A stretch of DNA of 64,000 nucleotides from Canna indica (GCA_034359265.1 CP136891.1:77430501-77494500); one strand, 5' to 3'; counted from the first letter of the stretch, positions 37,015 to 50,238 are shown. The notes: a model not told the origin generated them from the sequence alone. A program made the numbers and translations.

Positions 37015-37554
37015 GCTCCAAAACTTAAATTATCTAACTTAATTGTTTGCATGGTAGAAAATTATTAAGAATAAAAATATATCTATGAAGTATTTTAACT
37101 GAAGTTAGAAAAAAAATGATTTTCTATATGATAAAAAATACTTGAAAATTTTGAAGATACTTTTGCCGGCTATTTTTTAATAAAATTATTTTCCACGTTT
37201 AAGTATTTATTTATTTATTACAATATAAATTAAGGATAAATATGTGTTCCATTTGACGGATAAATATGTCCTTTTGTCATTGAAGAAATGTAACTTAAAT
37301 GAAAGCATGGACCACGTATCAATTATTCTCATATTTGGCAGATAGCTAGCAATTATATATGCCACCTTTTTTCTTTCTAAAAAGGTAAATGTAGTGTGGC
37401 TCTCATTTTCATAATGTAGGACCGTCTTCAACGTGTCATTCGATTGTAATATTAACAAAATATGTAATAAAGAAAAGTCAAGTCATCCTAATTTCTTGGA
37501 TTCCATCGCTTGAAGAAATGGAACCAAAATTGAACGTAATTGACAAGCTTGGCC

Positions 37555-37605
37555 GATATAAAGAAACCCCATCTTCTTATCCAGTCTTCACATAAGTCAT
37601 TAAGG
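37555..37605 (+). promoter_or_regulatory. Probable core promoter and shortened first exon of WAK-C
   Basis: TATA gatataaag (37555-37563) and donor AAG|GTTAGT (37604/37605). Compared with WAK-A, about 48 nt (ctgagagcag...gaattcat) of the putative exon are missing, so the TATA-to-donor distance is about 45 nt. Confidence 0.45.
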
Positions 37606-40600
37606 TTAGTTGAGTTCTTCTTGCACTTAATTAATTAAGATATCTTAATTGTTATTTTATATAGGAACAAGCTAAATTAACCTACCATCTTATTTTATAT
37701 ATTTATTCCTTAAAGGAGCTAACTATTTTTTTCAAAAGCTAGGCAGGTATAAATATCCAAACTAGAGTTGTGAAAAGCTAAGTAAACGCTACAAATTTTG
37801 CTAGATTTAAAAACATTATAGTTAACTAATCTTAATTTGATATAAAATTTTTTATGTCAATTTATTCAAGCTGCTGGTTAGACATTTAGGTTCAATTTCT
37901 AATATAGTGTTACTTGCATATTGTTTTCCTTCCTTGTAATGGCAGAATATAAATGTGATTTTTTTTTTAATGAAAAAAATATGTGTGTCTATTGAGTTAA
38001 TTAATTAGTCTAACAAATAAATCAAATAATAATAATTAGTAGCATGAAAACAATGGGTTCGAATTTTAACAATTGATTCTTTACTTTTATTTTTCTATAT
38101 TTTATCTTAAGTAGTTCAAATTATTAAATTAGTGAGGCAAATTTAATAATGATTTTTCAATCTATTTCAGATAAAAACTGACATATTGGCACACACAAAC
38201 TCTATAACCAATATATTAATTGATCATCAATCATACAAGTATTTTTCGGATCGATAATGTTATAGAAATATTTATTTAAATCCATAATAAGGAGCCTAAA
38301 AATTTTAAATCCATAATTTACTTTTTGAAATGCCCAAAATGCCTCCAAAGATTACAATTTCCTCTTTTCTAAATATACTTCAATTGATTTTACTATTTAA
38401 AAGACTTTCTAAAATGTCTTTAAGTGACTCAAAATGAAATATTTTTTTTTATTATGCATAACTTGAATTTATTAGTATTTTAGTTTTGTTTAATAACTAA
38501 TTAAACACATTTTTAGTGGTTAAAATTATCATTTTCTGACTTTTTAGTCTACCTAAATCATGTTTTTTAATTAAGTATTACATGAATTTATTTTTGGCAT
38601 TCTCTATATTTCTTTTAGTGGATAAATACTTTTTAGTAGTTAAAATTGTTATTTTCTTCATTTTTTAGTCACTTTAATAATTTTGCCAAGCACAAACTCA
38701 TGGTATGCTTCACCAAAAAAAGAACATAATTTAAGTTTTAAAGATTTGCAAAAGTCCTTTAAGTGACGAAAAAATTAAGAAAATTATAATTTTAATCAGC
38801 AAAAGTATTTAGCTACTATATAAAAAGACATTAAAATATTGATCATATTGACGGCTAAAAATAGATTCATCTTATGGATATTTTATTTTGAGTCACTTAA
38901 ATATTTTTGAGAAAGTCGATGGAATCAAATTAAAAAATATATGTATGAAAATTTAATTTAGAAAGTATATTATGAATTTGAAAATTTTAAGCTCTTTGCT
39001 ATGAATCTAAAATTTTTATCCATTTTTATTGTTGCTCAAACATATTTATGGGTCGACAGTTTGACATTTGAAATTTGAGTTCCAAAATACTTCTTGAGTG
39101 TGTCTGCCTTCCTAAAAAGAAAGCATGTTGGCTCACTACTCACTAGTCCTTAATTAAATTATATTTTTAATTAAGTATTACATAAATTTATTTTTGGCAA
39201 CCTCTATAATATTTTTTAATGGAAAAATACTTTTTAGTAGTTAAAATTATTTTTTTCTTCATTTTTTAGTCACTTGAATACTTTTGCCAAGCATAAACTC
39301 ATGGTGGGCTTGACCAAAAACGAACATAATTTAAGTTTTAAAGACTTTTGCAAAAGTCTCTAAATGACAAAAATACCGAGAAAATTACAATTTTAATCAG
39401 CAGAAGTATTTAGCCACTAAAAAGATATTAAAATATATTGATATTAATTGTTAAAAAAAATCATCTTATGGATAATAAAACATATTGCATTTTGAGCCGC
39501 TTAAACACTTTTGAGAAAGTCAAGGAGAACTAGGGGCGGACCCACACTAGGGCCAAGGGGGCATTGGCCTCCTTGAAATTTTTCCAAAAAATAAATATTA
39601 AATATAATTAAGTATTTTTAAAATATATATATATAACTAAGTTGCATATATATTATCAAGTTGAAATATTTTAAATAATTTATTCATAGCTTAGTGGTTA
39701 GTATATGTTTTTTTCATTTATAGGTCTTGAGTTCAAAATTCATTGCTAATTTTTTACGTGCATTATTTATTTTTTTCGTAATGATTGAATATAAGTTAAT
39801 TTTTTATATAAAAAAAAACTCCAAATCCTTCTCTATTAATTTTCAATTTAAGTCCAACTTTTTCTTTATTCATTTTTATATTAAATTCAAATTTTCTCTT
39901 GGTAAAAAAAAAATTAAATTTTCTCTATTAATTTTTTACCTCTAAAGCTTCTGTGTTGATTTCATTCCAAATACATGTTTGTATGCTATCATCCATACTC
40001 AAGTTATTAAATCGTATGAACTTTTGTAAATGAGTTATTTAATATATGCTAGATTTCGAGCCGAGCTTAATCGAGCTTATTCATGAGCTCAATTGAGCTC
40101 GATAGAATTCGAGCTCACCTCGACTTGATCTCAAGCCAAGTTTAATCAAGTCCATTCACGAGTTCAGTCAAGCTTGAAAAAAATAAACGACCCTAATGAC
40201 TTGAGCTCAAATACCTGCTCGAGGATTACTCGAGCCGAGCTCGAGCACAAGCAAGTTGGGCTCGATCGAGCTCGATTACACTCCTATGAAAGAATTATCT
40301 TTTAAGAGTGTAATAATATAATTATTTTTATTTTGAAGACTTTAGCACTATTTTCAAATTTTGGACATAGATAATTAAAGATATTTTACTAGTTATAAAT
40401 TGTGATTTTAATTAAAAATTTAAAGTTGAACGATCAAAAAAATATATATTAGATTTTTTATATTTTAAATTGGGACCCCCTCGATTAAAGTTCTGCGCCT
40501 GTCACTGGGCAAAACCATATTAAAAATGCATCAAAATTTAATTTGGATGACATTTTAGTTTTTTTTTTTAAAAAAAAAATTATGAATTTGAAAATTTTAA

Positions 40601-41003
40601 ATACCTTATTATGGATCTAAAAATTGCATCCATCTTATTATGAATTTGGGAATTGCTCAAATATATTTATGGATCACAACAATATAACTGACCTATAGAG
40701 ACACAAAATTAGAGATAAATTAAATTTTTATTTTTAAATCTTCGTATTAAAAATTAATAGACATAAAATTTATTCTTTAATTCACCTCTAAATTTTTGAA
40801 ATTGACCATCTGAAAAGTTTAAAATACTTCTTGAGTGTCTGCTTTCCTAAAGAGAAACCTGTTGGCTCACTAGTCCTTCAACGGATTCCCAATCAACTGC
40901 AACATTGAAAAGAAAACAAAACAATTTCTTCCTAGTTTCTAGTTAACTTATTATCCATTAATCATCATGATATACAGTCTTCAAGGGACTCAAACAGAGG
41001 AAG
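37606..41003 (+). other. 5'UTR intron of WAK-C with internal tandem duplication (inferred)
   Basis: The segment from ttaattaagtattacat to ggctcactagtcctt occurs once in WAK-A (about 1563-2205) but twice here (about 38566-39152 and 39153-40880). The second copy is interrupted by an insertion at 39530-40508. No coding signal. Confidence 0.6.
39530..40508. mobile_element. Insertion element in the WAK-C 5'UTR intron (probably TIR transposon)
   Basis: Absent from WAK-A, where cagaaccat is continuous near 1925. The left end taggggcggacccac and right end ctgcgcctgtcactg are imperfectly inverted (cagtgacaggcgcag), resembling CAGTGGCGGA-type plant transposon ends. It contains a nested segment rich in gagctcga motifs (40045-40290), another short terminal-type sequence. 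No transposase. Confidence 0.6.
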
Positions 41004-44000
41004 ATGGATATGGAGTTGACAGAGCTCATACTACTGCTGCTAATTACGGTGATATTGAGGGCAGCAGTTGCTTCCGCCGGCCAAGAAACAGACATCACAG
41101 CTGCTCCTCATTCCAACTGCCCAAAAAGATGCGGTACCATCACAATCGAGTTCCCTTTCGGCATTGGCCATGGCTGCTTCCGTTCGGCAGTCTTCAACCT
41201 TACTTGCAGAGACAATACTCTTCCTCCAAGGCTTTTCTTGGGTGATACCACAATCGAGGTTCTACAAATCGATACAAATAAGGGGTTCCTCTATATCAAA
41301 CCACCAACTGCCACCTTGGGCATCGCCGACATATATAGCAACGCATCCTTTGATCTGGAGAATTTGCCCTACTCGTTCAACTTGGAGACCTATTATGGAT
41401 GGCCAATGAGCAACGTTTGGTACGTCACTGGTTGCAGTGCCACTGCCTATTTAATCGACACCACAACAAATACCATATTTGACTCTTGCTCGACTCTGTG
41501 CTCTCCTACCGTGAATCTAACAACTGGAGGATATTGCACCAAGCATTTGTATAATTGGAAAGCTACGAACCGAACTGCACTGGGTGTTCAGCTGGTTAGA
41601 CTCAACCAGACTGATCAACTTCATTCAAATATGAGTGCCTCCAGCATCACAGCCGTCATGTACGACTCATACAGGTTCAGTAATGAGAAGCTGATCCCAG
41701 AATTACTAAATAAACGGGGAGGACTGAGTGCAACCCTCGCCTGGTACATCGAAGATGACAGCAGAACAACGTGTGCAGAGGCCAAGAAGAATACTGCAAC
41801 CTACGCTTGTTCTAGCAACAGTAGTGACTGCTTCGACGCTTTCTCTTCTGATGAAGACGAGAAGAATAATAAACCTGGGTACATGTGTCGATGCTCACTA
41901 AGTTATTACGGCAATCCGTACTTAGCCAAAGGCTGCCACTTAGGTGACATTAATTTCCCCTCTCTTTCTAATCAGAAATCATGGTTTATATATTTAAGTA
42001 TCTCACTGCATTAATCCTTTGATCACTTTATTGATGATGTACGTTGACAGAGACAAGTTTTAGATCTCAGCCAGCAAAGGACTGCCCAACCAGATGCAGG
42101 AATGTTACTGTACCATTTCCGTTCGGGCTCAAGAGTGGTTGCTACAGGGGGCATGATTTCGCTCTAAATTGCAGTGGGAATGGTCTCCTCTACCAAGGCA
42201 TATATAAAGTGAAGCATATTTCGCTAGACGAAGCGCTCATCCTACTCGATACGCAGGATCTTGATTACGAGATATACACAGATGAAGCAAAACCTCTGAT
42301 CAATAATATAGATCAAGCCGCCATCAATTTGGTAATCGAGAACAAGCTATGCGAAGATGCGAAGAAGGATAATACGACATACGCATGCGTTGCTAAGAAC
42401 AGCGATTGTATCGACGACAAACGCGAGTTTCCAGGCTATCACTGCATATGCTCCCATGGCTACGAAGGAAACCCTTACATCAGAGGTGGATGCGAAGGTA
42501 CTTGCCAAATTTAATTAATCGCACAATTAGAACTAATCTTTTTGCCTTTCATATATTCTAATATAGTCAAATATATTGGTGACGGAAATTGATCTAGTTT
42601 ATTAATAACTTGATTATATATTGTGGGCATGCATGCACAGAAAGTTAAATTCATGGTAATTAATTAAGAACTCAAATTCTGAATTATCTTTTTGATGGAT
42701 TTTCAGACATTGATGAGTGCAGATATGCGGCGGTATACTGTAAAAAACATTTTATTCTATTAGGTGAGTCCTTTGAATTAACGAACTAATTTACAAGGTG
42801 CCAAATGTAAGTGTGTTGAGTAATCGAGAATGAAGAGAAAGAAAATGATATATGAAGATAGACCATGGTAAGTGAAATGAAAAAACAGTCTTAATTATGC
42901 AGCTAATTAACATTCAAATTTTCAGGTATTGTCATCAGTGTGACTAGTGGCGTAGGCCTGTTAATCCTATGCGCAAGTTATATCATTCTAAGAAGAAGAT
43001 GGAAGAAAAGACAGCAAAACAAAATGAGGCAAAGATACTTCAAGCAAAATCATGGTATACTACTCACAAGACTGATCTCTTCAGGTGATGATGCTCCAGA
43101 AAGGACAAAGATATTTTCTCTCGAAGAGATAGAGAAAGCAACTCACAATTTTGATAAAACTCGAGTACTTGGCGGTGGAGGACACGGAACAGTGTACAAA
43201 GGTATTTTGTCGGATCAACGTGTGGTTGCCATTAAGAAATCTAAAATTGCGAAAAAGCTTGAGATAGACCAATTCATAAATGAGGTCGTAGTTCTTTCTC
43301 AAATAAATCACAGGCATGTGGTCAAGCTCTGCGGGTGTTGTCTCGAGACAGAAGTCCCACTGTTAGTATATGAATTCATCTCGAATGGGACTCTTTCAGA
43401 CCATCTCCATGTTCCCGATGGCAAATCTATACTGTCATGGGTTGATCGTCTAAGGATTGCCACAGAAGCTGCGGAAGCGCTTTCTTACATGCATTCTGCC
43501 GCTTCAATATGTATTTTTCATAGAGATGTGAAGTCATCAAATGTTCTCTTAGATGATCATTTGAGTGCAAAAGTGTCAGATTTTGGAGCTTCAAGATTGA
43601 TTCCACTTGACGAAACTCGTTTAGTAACTAATGTGCAAGGCACGTTTGGATATTTAGACCCCGAGTATTACCAAACTAGTGAACTCACAGAAAAGAGTGA
43701 TGTTTATAGCTTTGGAGTTATTCTCCTGGAGCTTTTAACGGGGAAGAAACCCATTTACTCGACTGAAGATGAAGGCACGTTGAGTTTACCGATGTATTTC
43801 TTTCAAGCATTGAAAGAGAATAAACTTTTTGACCTCGTAGAAGATAGCGTTGTGAAAGAAGCGACTGAAGAAGAGCTCATGGGAGTTGTTGGACTTATAG
43901 AAATGTGTCTGAGATTGAAAGGATCTGAGAGGCCTACAATGAAAGAAGTGGAGCTCAAATTACAAGGATTAATGAGAAGAATTGAAAGGCAAAAAATGAA

Positions 44001-44157
44001 ACATGTTGTTGCAGAAGAAGATAACGAAGAAGCTAAGTCTCTACTTAGTGATTCATCGTATGCTTTCTGCCAACCAGTTGATGGAGGAAATCAAGGTACG
44101 TCGACCAGGAATTATACCATGGAGAAAGAAATTATGTTGTCATATTTCCCTCGTTGA
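41004..44157 (+). CDS. Wall-associated receptor-like kinase, WAK-C (EGF-deleted copy)
   Basis: Exons 41004-41943, 42051-42497, 42707-42763 and 42926-44157 join in frame to give 891 residues. It is about 98% identical to WAK-A in protein. It has a signal peptide, two galacturonan-binding WAK modules, a membrane segment and an RD kinase ([44 protein letters not shown]). The outstanding difference is exon 3: 57 nt instead of 108, an exact 17-codon loss that removes most of the EGF module, including two cysteines, while preserving frame and splice sites. The kinase has Cys in place of Tyr in the KLYGCC motif of WAK-A. It is probably expressed from a promoter like WAK-A's. Pectin-binding modules remain; EGF-dependent interactions should be affected. 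Functional status is uncertain. Confidence 0.9.
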
Positions 44158-45060
44158 TCAATTATCTTAATTGAAAAGTTGGTCGTGTTAATTTGAAACA
44201 TAATTTAATTCATCAATAATTACTATGTGTTAGCTAGAACTCATCTTAGATTAGAGCGTTTAAGTTAACTCCGCAGTACCTTTTACATGGATATTAATTA
44301 CTCTACCTATGTTTCCTTTTCTTGTTTATAAGAAATATTAATACCATATTCATTTTGCAAAATTACTAATTCATTTTTCTATATATGTGCTTTTGTGTGA
44401 GAATAAGCTAAACTATTTTTAATGTCCGGAAAGGCCAAGCCCATGACATTGATCATTTATTCCTTATGATATTTTTTAAAACTAGTTTGAGATATAATTA
44501 GATATACATTTGTTCAGAAAATTTCTAGCAAACTAATTGTCCACTAGCTAATTACTTAATTATTTACCTTATTCTTTGGAAAAATAAAACTAATCAAAAC
44601 AAGTTTTTTTATTTGGCTAATTGAATTTATCTCCTAGCCATGACATGGTCAGACTCATCAAGTCGGATTGTTGTATACAAGTCTTTTTTTGCTCCGTATC
44701 AACCAAGATCCTAGTCATTACAATTATGATTACCAAACTCATCTAACATGAAATCATGAAAGAAAAGAAATTAGGTAGATATGGGCTGTTTATGGATGAT
44801 ATGAACTATATAAGGTAGATTGTATGGATGTGAAATATAGGAACATAAACTCTTTTGCAACAATATAATTACATGATGGAAATCCTCTGCCCTGGAATGA
44901 TGCATCGATCCATTCATGTCCTGTCCTGCCTGCTATATTAAGCCACGTCTTTTTCAAACTTTATTTTCTTACATGATAGTATTAATAGCTACATGCATGT
45001 CTAAATGCAACAACACTAGATATGAATGAATACACAACTTCAAAACAAATATTTTTATCC
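44158..45060 (+). other. 3' flank of WAK-C
   Basis: Nearly identical to the WAK-A flank except that the MITE is absent (empty site at about 44862-44874). No gene. Confidence 0.5.
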
Positions 45061-45114
45061 AATTATATAAAATATGTGAGAGTAAGTGACACATTAGAGT
45101 TGAGATGAATTAGA

Positions 45115-46370
45115 TATGACAATGGGCCGTGCCCCGGCCTAGACCCAAGCAGGCCCATTACCCGTCGGGTCATGACTGGCATAGCCAGAGTAAAATCCGG
45201 GCCGGGTCCGTGTCGCCCATGGGCGGACCCGGCTCATTAACACCTCTAGCTAGGGTGAATAGTGTATACGGCTCAAATTTATCGTAATGTCAATTTATCG
45301 ATTTTTGGTTAAGTATGAATGCAAAATTCAATTATTGACTACAAGTCAAACATAAGCAATATATATCAAGAAAGCACACAAGTAACTAAATCAATGCTAA
45401 CACACTATTTATAATCATTCGGCTTCTAATCACGGTTATATGTACTACCCAGGCCTCCCGCATAGAATTTCAACTAAATTTATTAAATAGAAAGTTTCCT
45501 CCAAGAGAATTTACAAACTAAAGCTACAATCCTCTTCTCGATGGCACCTCCAATACCTCAAACTCCAATGACAATTAACTTAACTAGCAAATCCGAGTGA
45601 ATTTACGCCTATACACCCTTGGTCAATTATAACCTTTGAAATGTAACAAAAGCAAACCAAAATTGTAAATAAATGAGAGAAATAATCAAATAAATACAAC
45701 TTAGTTCTTTTGATGATAAATCAAGGCTCAATCAAGTAGGGAATCACAAGGCTATGCTATCTTAAAGAGATGGCTCAATAAAAACTTACAAAGGTTCAAG
45801 GAATGACTCAACATGCTCAATAGCCCTAAAGGAAGGCAAGTATGAGGTTTATATAAGCAATCAATAAAGCAAGGCTCTGGTTCAACAAAACTCAATGGCT
45901 GAAAAAAAATGTCGTTGAGTTCATTGATCAATTAGTAAGTCGAAGGTCAATCGATTGACCTTAATTTCAACTGAACCAGTTCGATTTGAATTTTGGATTT
46001 TGGGTTTGATTTTCAAATCAAGTATCAAGCATCACAAGAATTACGCAGAGAATCTAGACCCTAAATCCTTATCATTAAATCTTTTTTACTTTCGAGAATC
46101 GACCAATGTCCTTTTGAATTTTCTCAGTTTTGCTTCGATCTTTCCAATCATGGGCGTAACTTGCTTATCGACTTGAAACCTAAAATTACTTCTCAATTAT
46201 ACATTAGTTCCTAATTTGTTATCGTCAAAACCAAATTTGAGATCAAGGTTCAAAACCTCAGGCCAACTAAATATGAATATACAAAGTTATGTTCCCAAAA
46301 TTTTCTCATACTCATGATTTTATTTAGACAAAAATTTAAGGAATATAAACCTAGGGCCTCCATATGTTTA
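45115..46370 (-). repeat. hAT end fragment plus LTR-like repeat R' (second copy)
   Basis: 45115-45250 is a hAT-type GC-rich end (ggcccattacccgtcgggtc...acacctctagctagg). 45250-46370 aligns with 15160-16320. The same order follows WAK-A's flank after its inserted block is discounted. No gene; the ORF at 45955-46176 is fortuitous. Confidence 0.55.
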
Positions 46371-48153
46371 TATGCTAAGTACTCTTGATATGTTACGTAC
46401 TCCAGACATAATTACTTATGGAATATATAAGCTCATCGGGGGTATAACACTATGAGTTCCATCTATTGGCCTAAGGTTAATTTTCAACCAAGGTTATGTT
46501 CTTATTTTGATGATAATAAATAAGGTACTAATATTTACATTGAGTAAATATTTTACATTGACAATGATAAGCATGTAACATTTGTGATTGGGTGCTTCAT
46601 GATAACTAGGATTACTTGACCAAAAGCTTCAAAAGTCAAACCAAACCCAAAACAACCAAGATGCAGAAAACCCTCATAAGTAGTTTTGGCCGATGTCTAG
46701 CCGAAGTTTTGATCGATTGACTATTGTAGAAAACCCTCATAGTCGACCTAACCTATAAAAGTTAGTTTTCTATCTAATTTCTCTAACTCGTCTATGTATA
46801 AATACTTGTTATGTCTTTGTAAACATATCTATTATACCTGAGATATATTCTAAGTTATTTGCAAGCCTCAAAGAGTATTTTTCTTGCAAATGCAGCAAGA
46901 ATCCCTAGCTCGATCTCCATCTTCTTATTTAAGTCTTTATTCATAAAAAAAATCATCATCAAAGAGACAAATACATCCAGAGAAGTTAAGAACTTATTAA
47001 GGAGAGCTAAATTATAGTTCTATTTTTATTGCTCTCATTTATTTGTAATTTTAGCTTATTTATTTTGCTTGAAAGCTTATTTAATAGACCTATGGTTGAT
47101 TAGCTGTAGATTGAGTGCATACCTACCTTGATGTAGATGTATAAATTCGCTTGTGTTTGCTTGTGTAGGTTAGTTTCCTTGATCTTGAGTGGTTGAGGTA
47201 CCTTGGTGTTGAGGGAGGAAGCCTTAGGTTATAAATCCTAGTGAAGGAAAATTTATACTAGCGAATTTGTTAAATCCTAAATGGGGTGCTTAGATAGTGG
47301 ATGTATGTTTGGTTAGAAGTTGAACCATCATAAATCTCATGTGTTAGCATTGCTCTTAGTGTTTGTCTTATCGCAATAAATTATTTATTTTGTGATTGAA
47401 ATATTAAAATTATCATTTGTATAAATTGACATTTAGTTTTATATTTTCTAGACATATTATTAACCTTTTCTCTAGTGTGTCTAAAACCACTAACACATTA
47501 TCCATGCTATAATTCCTACATATTTCTTCAAAGGAAGCATAAGATAAGCACTTTGAGCTTGGTTTTGAGCCTGAAGATAAAACCTAATGAAAAAATATGC
47601 ATGTTTTCCTTATCAGACATGTTTCTTCAAATGAAACATACAATTTAATGTCTATTGAGCTTGACTGGCCGAGCTGGGCTTGTTAAGGTGGTGTATATAT
47701 AAATATATAATAAATATATAATATTACTAGTTTAGTACGTATTTACATTAAAATTGTTTTAATGTAATAACTAATATGTTTTAATTTAATAAAACACAAG
47801 AAGCCCTAAATGTGACACTCATTTCTATCTCACGCCGCACACAATACTCGACGTCGATGGCGGCTTCACACAATATGTTTTATATTGGAAGCATGCTTCA
47901 TAAACAGATCATAGGCCAGGCCCAGATTAATTTTTTACTATACAACCCCGACCTGTTAAGGAGAAAGTCTGGACTAACTTGGCCTGTTTCCACCTATAGC
48001 TGCAACCTGGCCTTGAGGCAGCGTAGCACCGCTTGGAGCGGGGCGATCGCCGCTCGAGGGGACGGGAGAGGGCATCCCTTTGCCGGCGAAGGGGGGAAAA
48101 TCCTAACTTCCCCCCTATCTATGTGTTGTCAATGATATTTTGATTGTAATAGT
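46371..48153 (+). repeat. Repeat R, copy R3
   Basis: Aligns with R1 from about 9110 (gacataattacttatgg) to about 10940 and with R2. It lacks the CACTA and copia insertions. It ends abruptly at ttgattgtaatagtg (48153), where pararetroviral coding sequence begins; the rest of R is not found on the far side. Confidence 0.7.
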
Positions 48154-50238
48154 GTTAAGCCACTGTTAAAAAGATTGAAGGATCAAGGCTACATAGGAGA
48201 GGACCCTATCAGACATTGGAATAAAAATCAAGTGCTATGCAGACTGGATATTATCAATCCAGATATTACGATTCAAGACAAGCCATTAAAACATGTGACA
48301 CCCGCAATGAAAGAGCAGTTCAACAAGCACATCCAGAGTCTGCTACAATTAGGAGCAATCAGACCAAGCTCCAGCAGACATAGAACAATGGCGATGATTG
48401 TCCAGTCAGGGATAAGTATCGATCCAATCACAAAGAAGGAAGTAAGAGGGAAAGAGTGTCTCGTATTTAACTACAGAACCCTCAACGACAATACATACAA
48501 AGACCAGTATAGTCTGCCCGGGATTAACACTATACTGAAGCAAGTCGGAAACAGCAAGATATTTTCAAAATTTGACCTGAAAAGCGAATTTCATCAGGTG
48601 GCGATGAGCCCAGAATCCATACCATGGACTGCTTTCACGGTTCCTGGTGGACTCTATGAATGGCTAGTGATGCCATTTGGTCTCAAAAATGCACCAGCAA
48701 TTTTTCAGAGGAAAATGGATCAATGTTTCGCTGGAACAGAAGGGTACATCGCGGTTTATATTGATGATATCCTGGTCTTCTCAGAAACAGAAGAAGATCA
48801 CGCGAAGCATTTGAAAATAATGCTAGAAATCTGCGAGAAATTGGGACTTATACTGTCACCTACAAAAATGAAGATTGCGGTGAAAGAAATAGATTTTCTC
48901 GGAGCTGTCATTGGGAGAAATAAAATCAGACTTCAACCGCACATCATCAAGAAGATTGTGAATTTTGATGAGGAGAATTTGAAATCCAAAACCGGACTCA
49001 GAACGTGGCTTGGGATCCTTAATTATGCCCGAAGCTATATTCCTAACATGGGCACACTATTGGGCCCCCTGTACTCAAAAACAGGCCCGCATGGCGATAA
49101 AAGGATGAAAGCATCGGACAGGGAGCTGATTGCTAAGGTAAAGAGTTTGGTACAAAATCTGCCTGACTTAGAGTTACCCCCTCTAGAGGCATACATCATC
49201 CTGGAAACTGATGGTTGCATGGAAGGTTGGGGAGGCGTATGCAAATGGAAGCTGAAGAAAAATGATAAGAGGCAAACAGAAAAGATCTGTGCGTACGCCA
49301 GTGGCAAATTTCCCGTAGTCAAATCAACAATAGATGCGGAAATTTTTGCTTGCATGGAGACGATGAACGCTCTGAAAATCCATTATTTGGACAAGAAGGA
49401 GATTACTCTAAGGACAGACTGCCAAGCCATCATCAGTTTTCATAACAAGTCCAGCCAGAACAAACCCTCAAGGGTGAGGTGGCTCAATTTCATTGATTTC
49501 ATAACCGGAATAGGAATCCAGGTTAATTTCGAGCACATAGATGGTAAGCTCAACATCTTAGCTGACTCTTTATCTAGGCTAACCACAAAGTTAGCCATCA
49601 CTGAAGAAATACCGGAAGATATGATAGGATACATCAAAGATGTCGAGGAAGCAATAGAAGAAACTAAAGATGCGCCATTCCAAGTACAGAAGGCACTCAG
49701 CGCAACTATCAATACCCTATGTGATATGGTGATTCAAGAAGATCATGTCAAAGCAGCTTACACTTGGGATGATGAGATCCAGGAAATTATTGAAGATAAT
49801 AACGCTGCAATCGAAACGGTTATAGAGGCAGGATTAATTCATATGTATGAATATACCCCATTGGATGGAAGAATATGGACAGAAGATGACATCTGGGATG
49901 AGTACGAAGACGATGATGAAGGTATCACTTTGAGAATTCGTAGAACTGAAGAAGAGAGCAATGTCTCGGACGAAGAAATGGGTTTTGAAACTGTCCTGGA
50001 AGAATTAACACCAGGATGGGATGAAGCAGAATGCTCTAACACTAAGGAGCAAGATGAATATTCCACGGAAAAGGAAGAAAATTCATTTCAGAAAGCAATG
50101 AGAAAATTGCACGAAGATACAGAAGAATTCTTTAGAGTACTGGAGAGAAACAATTATCAGTGGACCACGGAAGAACAAATGTCATGGCGGGACCCTGAAG
50201 TTCTAAGAAAGGGGAAGTTTCCCGCAGAAGACGATTAA
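48154..50238 (+). pseudogene. EPRV reverse transcriptase-RNase H (5'-truncated polyprotein part)
   Basis: Viral homology starts at about 48154 without an initiation codon, because the upstream protease is missing at the junction with R3. The RT carries FDLKSEFHQV (Glu where Gly is usual), MPFGLKNAPAIFQ and YIDD at 48757-48768. RNase H follows from about 49200 (ETDGCMEGWGG, STIDAEIFACME, LRTDCQAI). After it comes a long acidic C-terminal extension of over 200 residues ending at a stop at 50236-50238. In the virus this part would copy pregenomic RNA to DNA after release from the polyprotein. It is one uninterrupted frame of about 690 codons. Expression from here would need an upstream start that is not present. 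Confidence 0.9.

Larger units (their letters stand above)
37258..45060 (+). repeat. Segmental duplication, copy C (WAK-C unit)
   Basis: Partner of 312-6740. It keeps promoter, first exon, intron, coding exons and 3' flank. It adds a tandem duplication and a transposon in the 5'UTR intron, and lacks copy A's MITE. The left boundary is near ggataaatatgtcc (37258 / 312). Confidence 0.9.
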
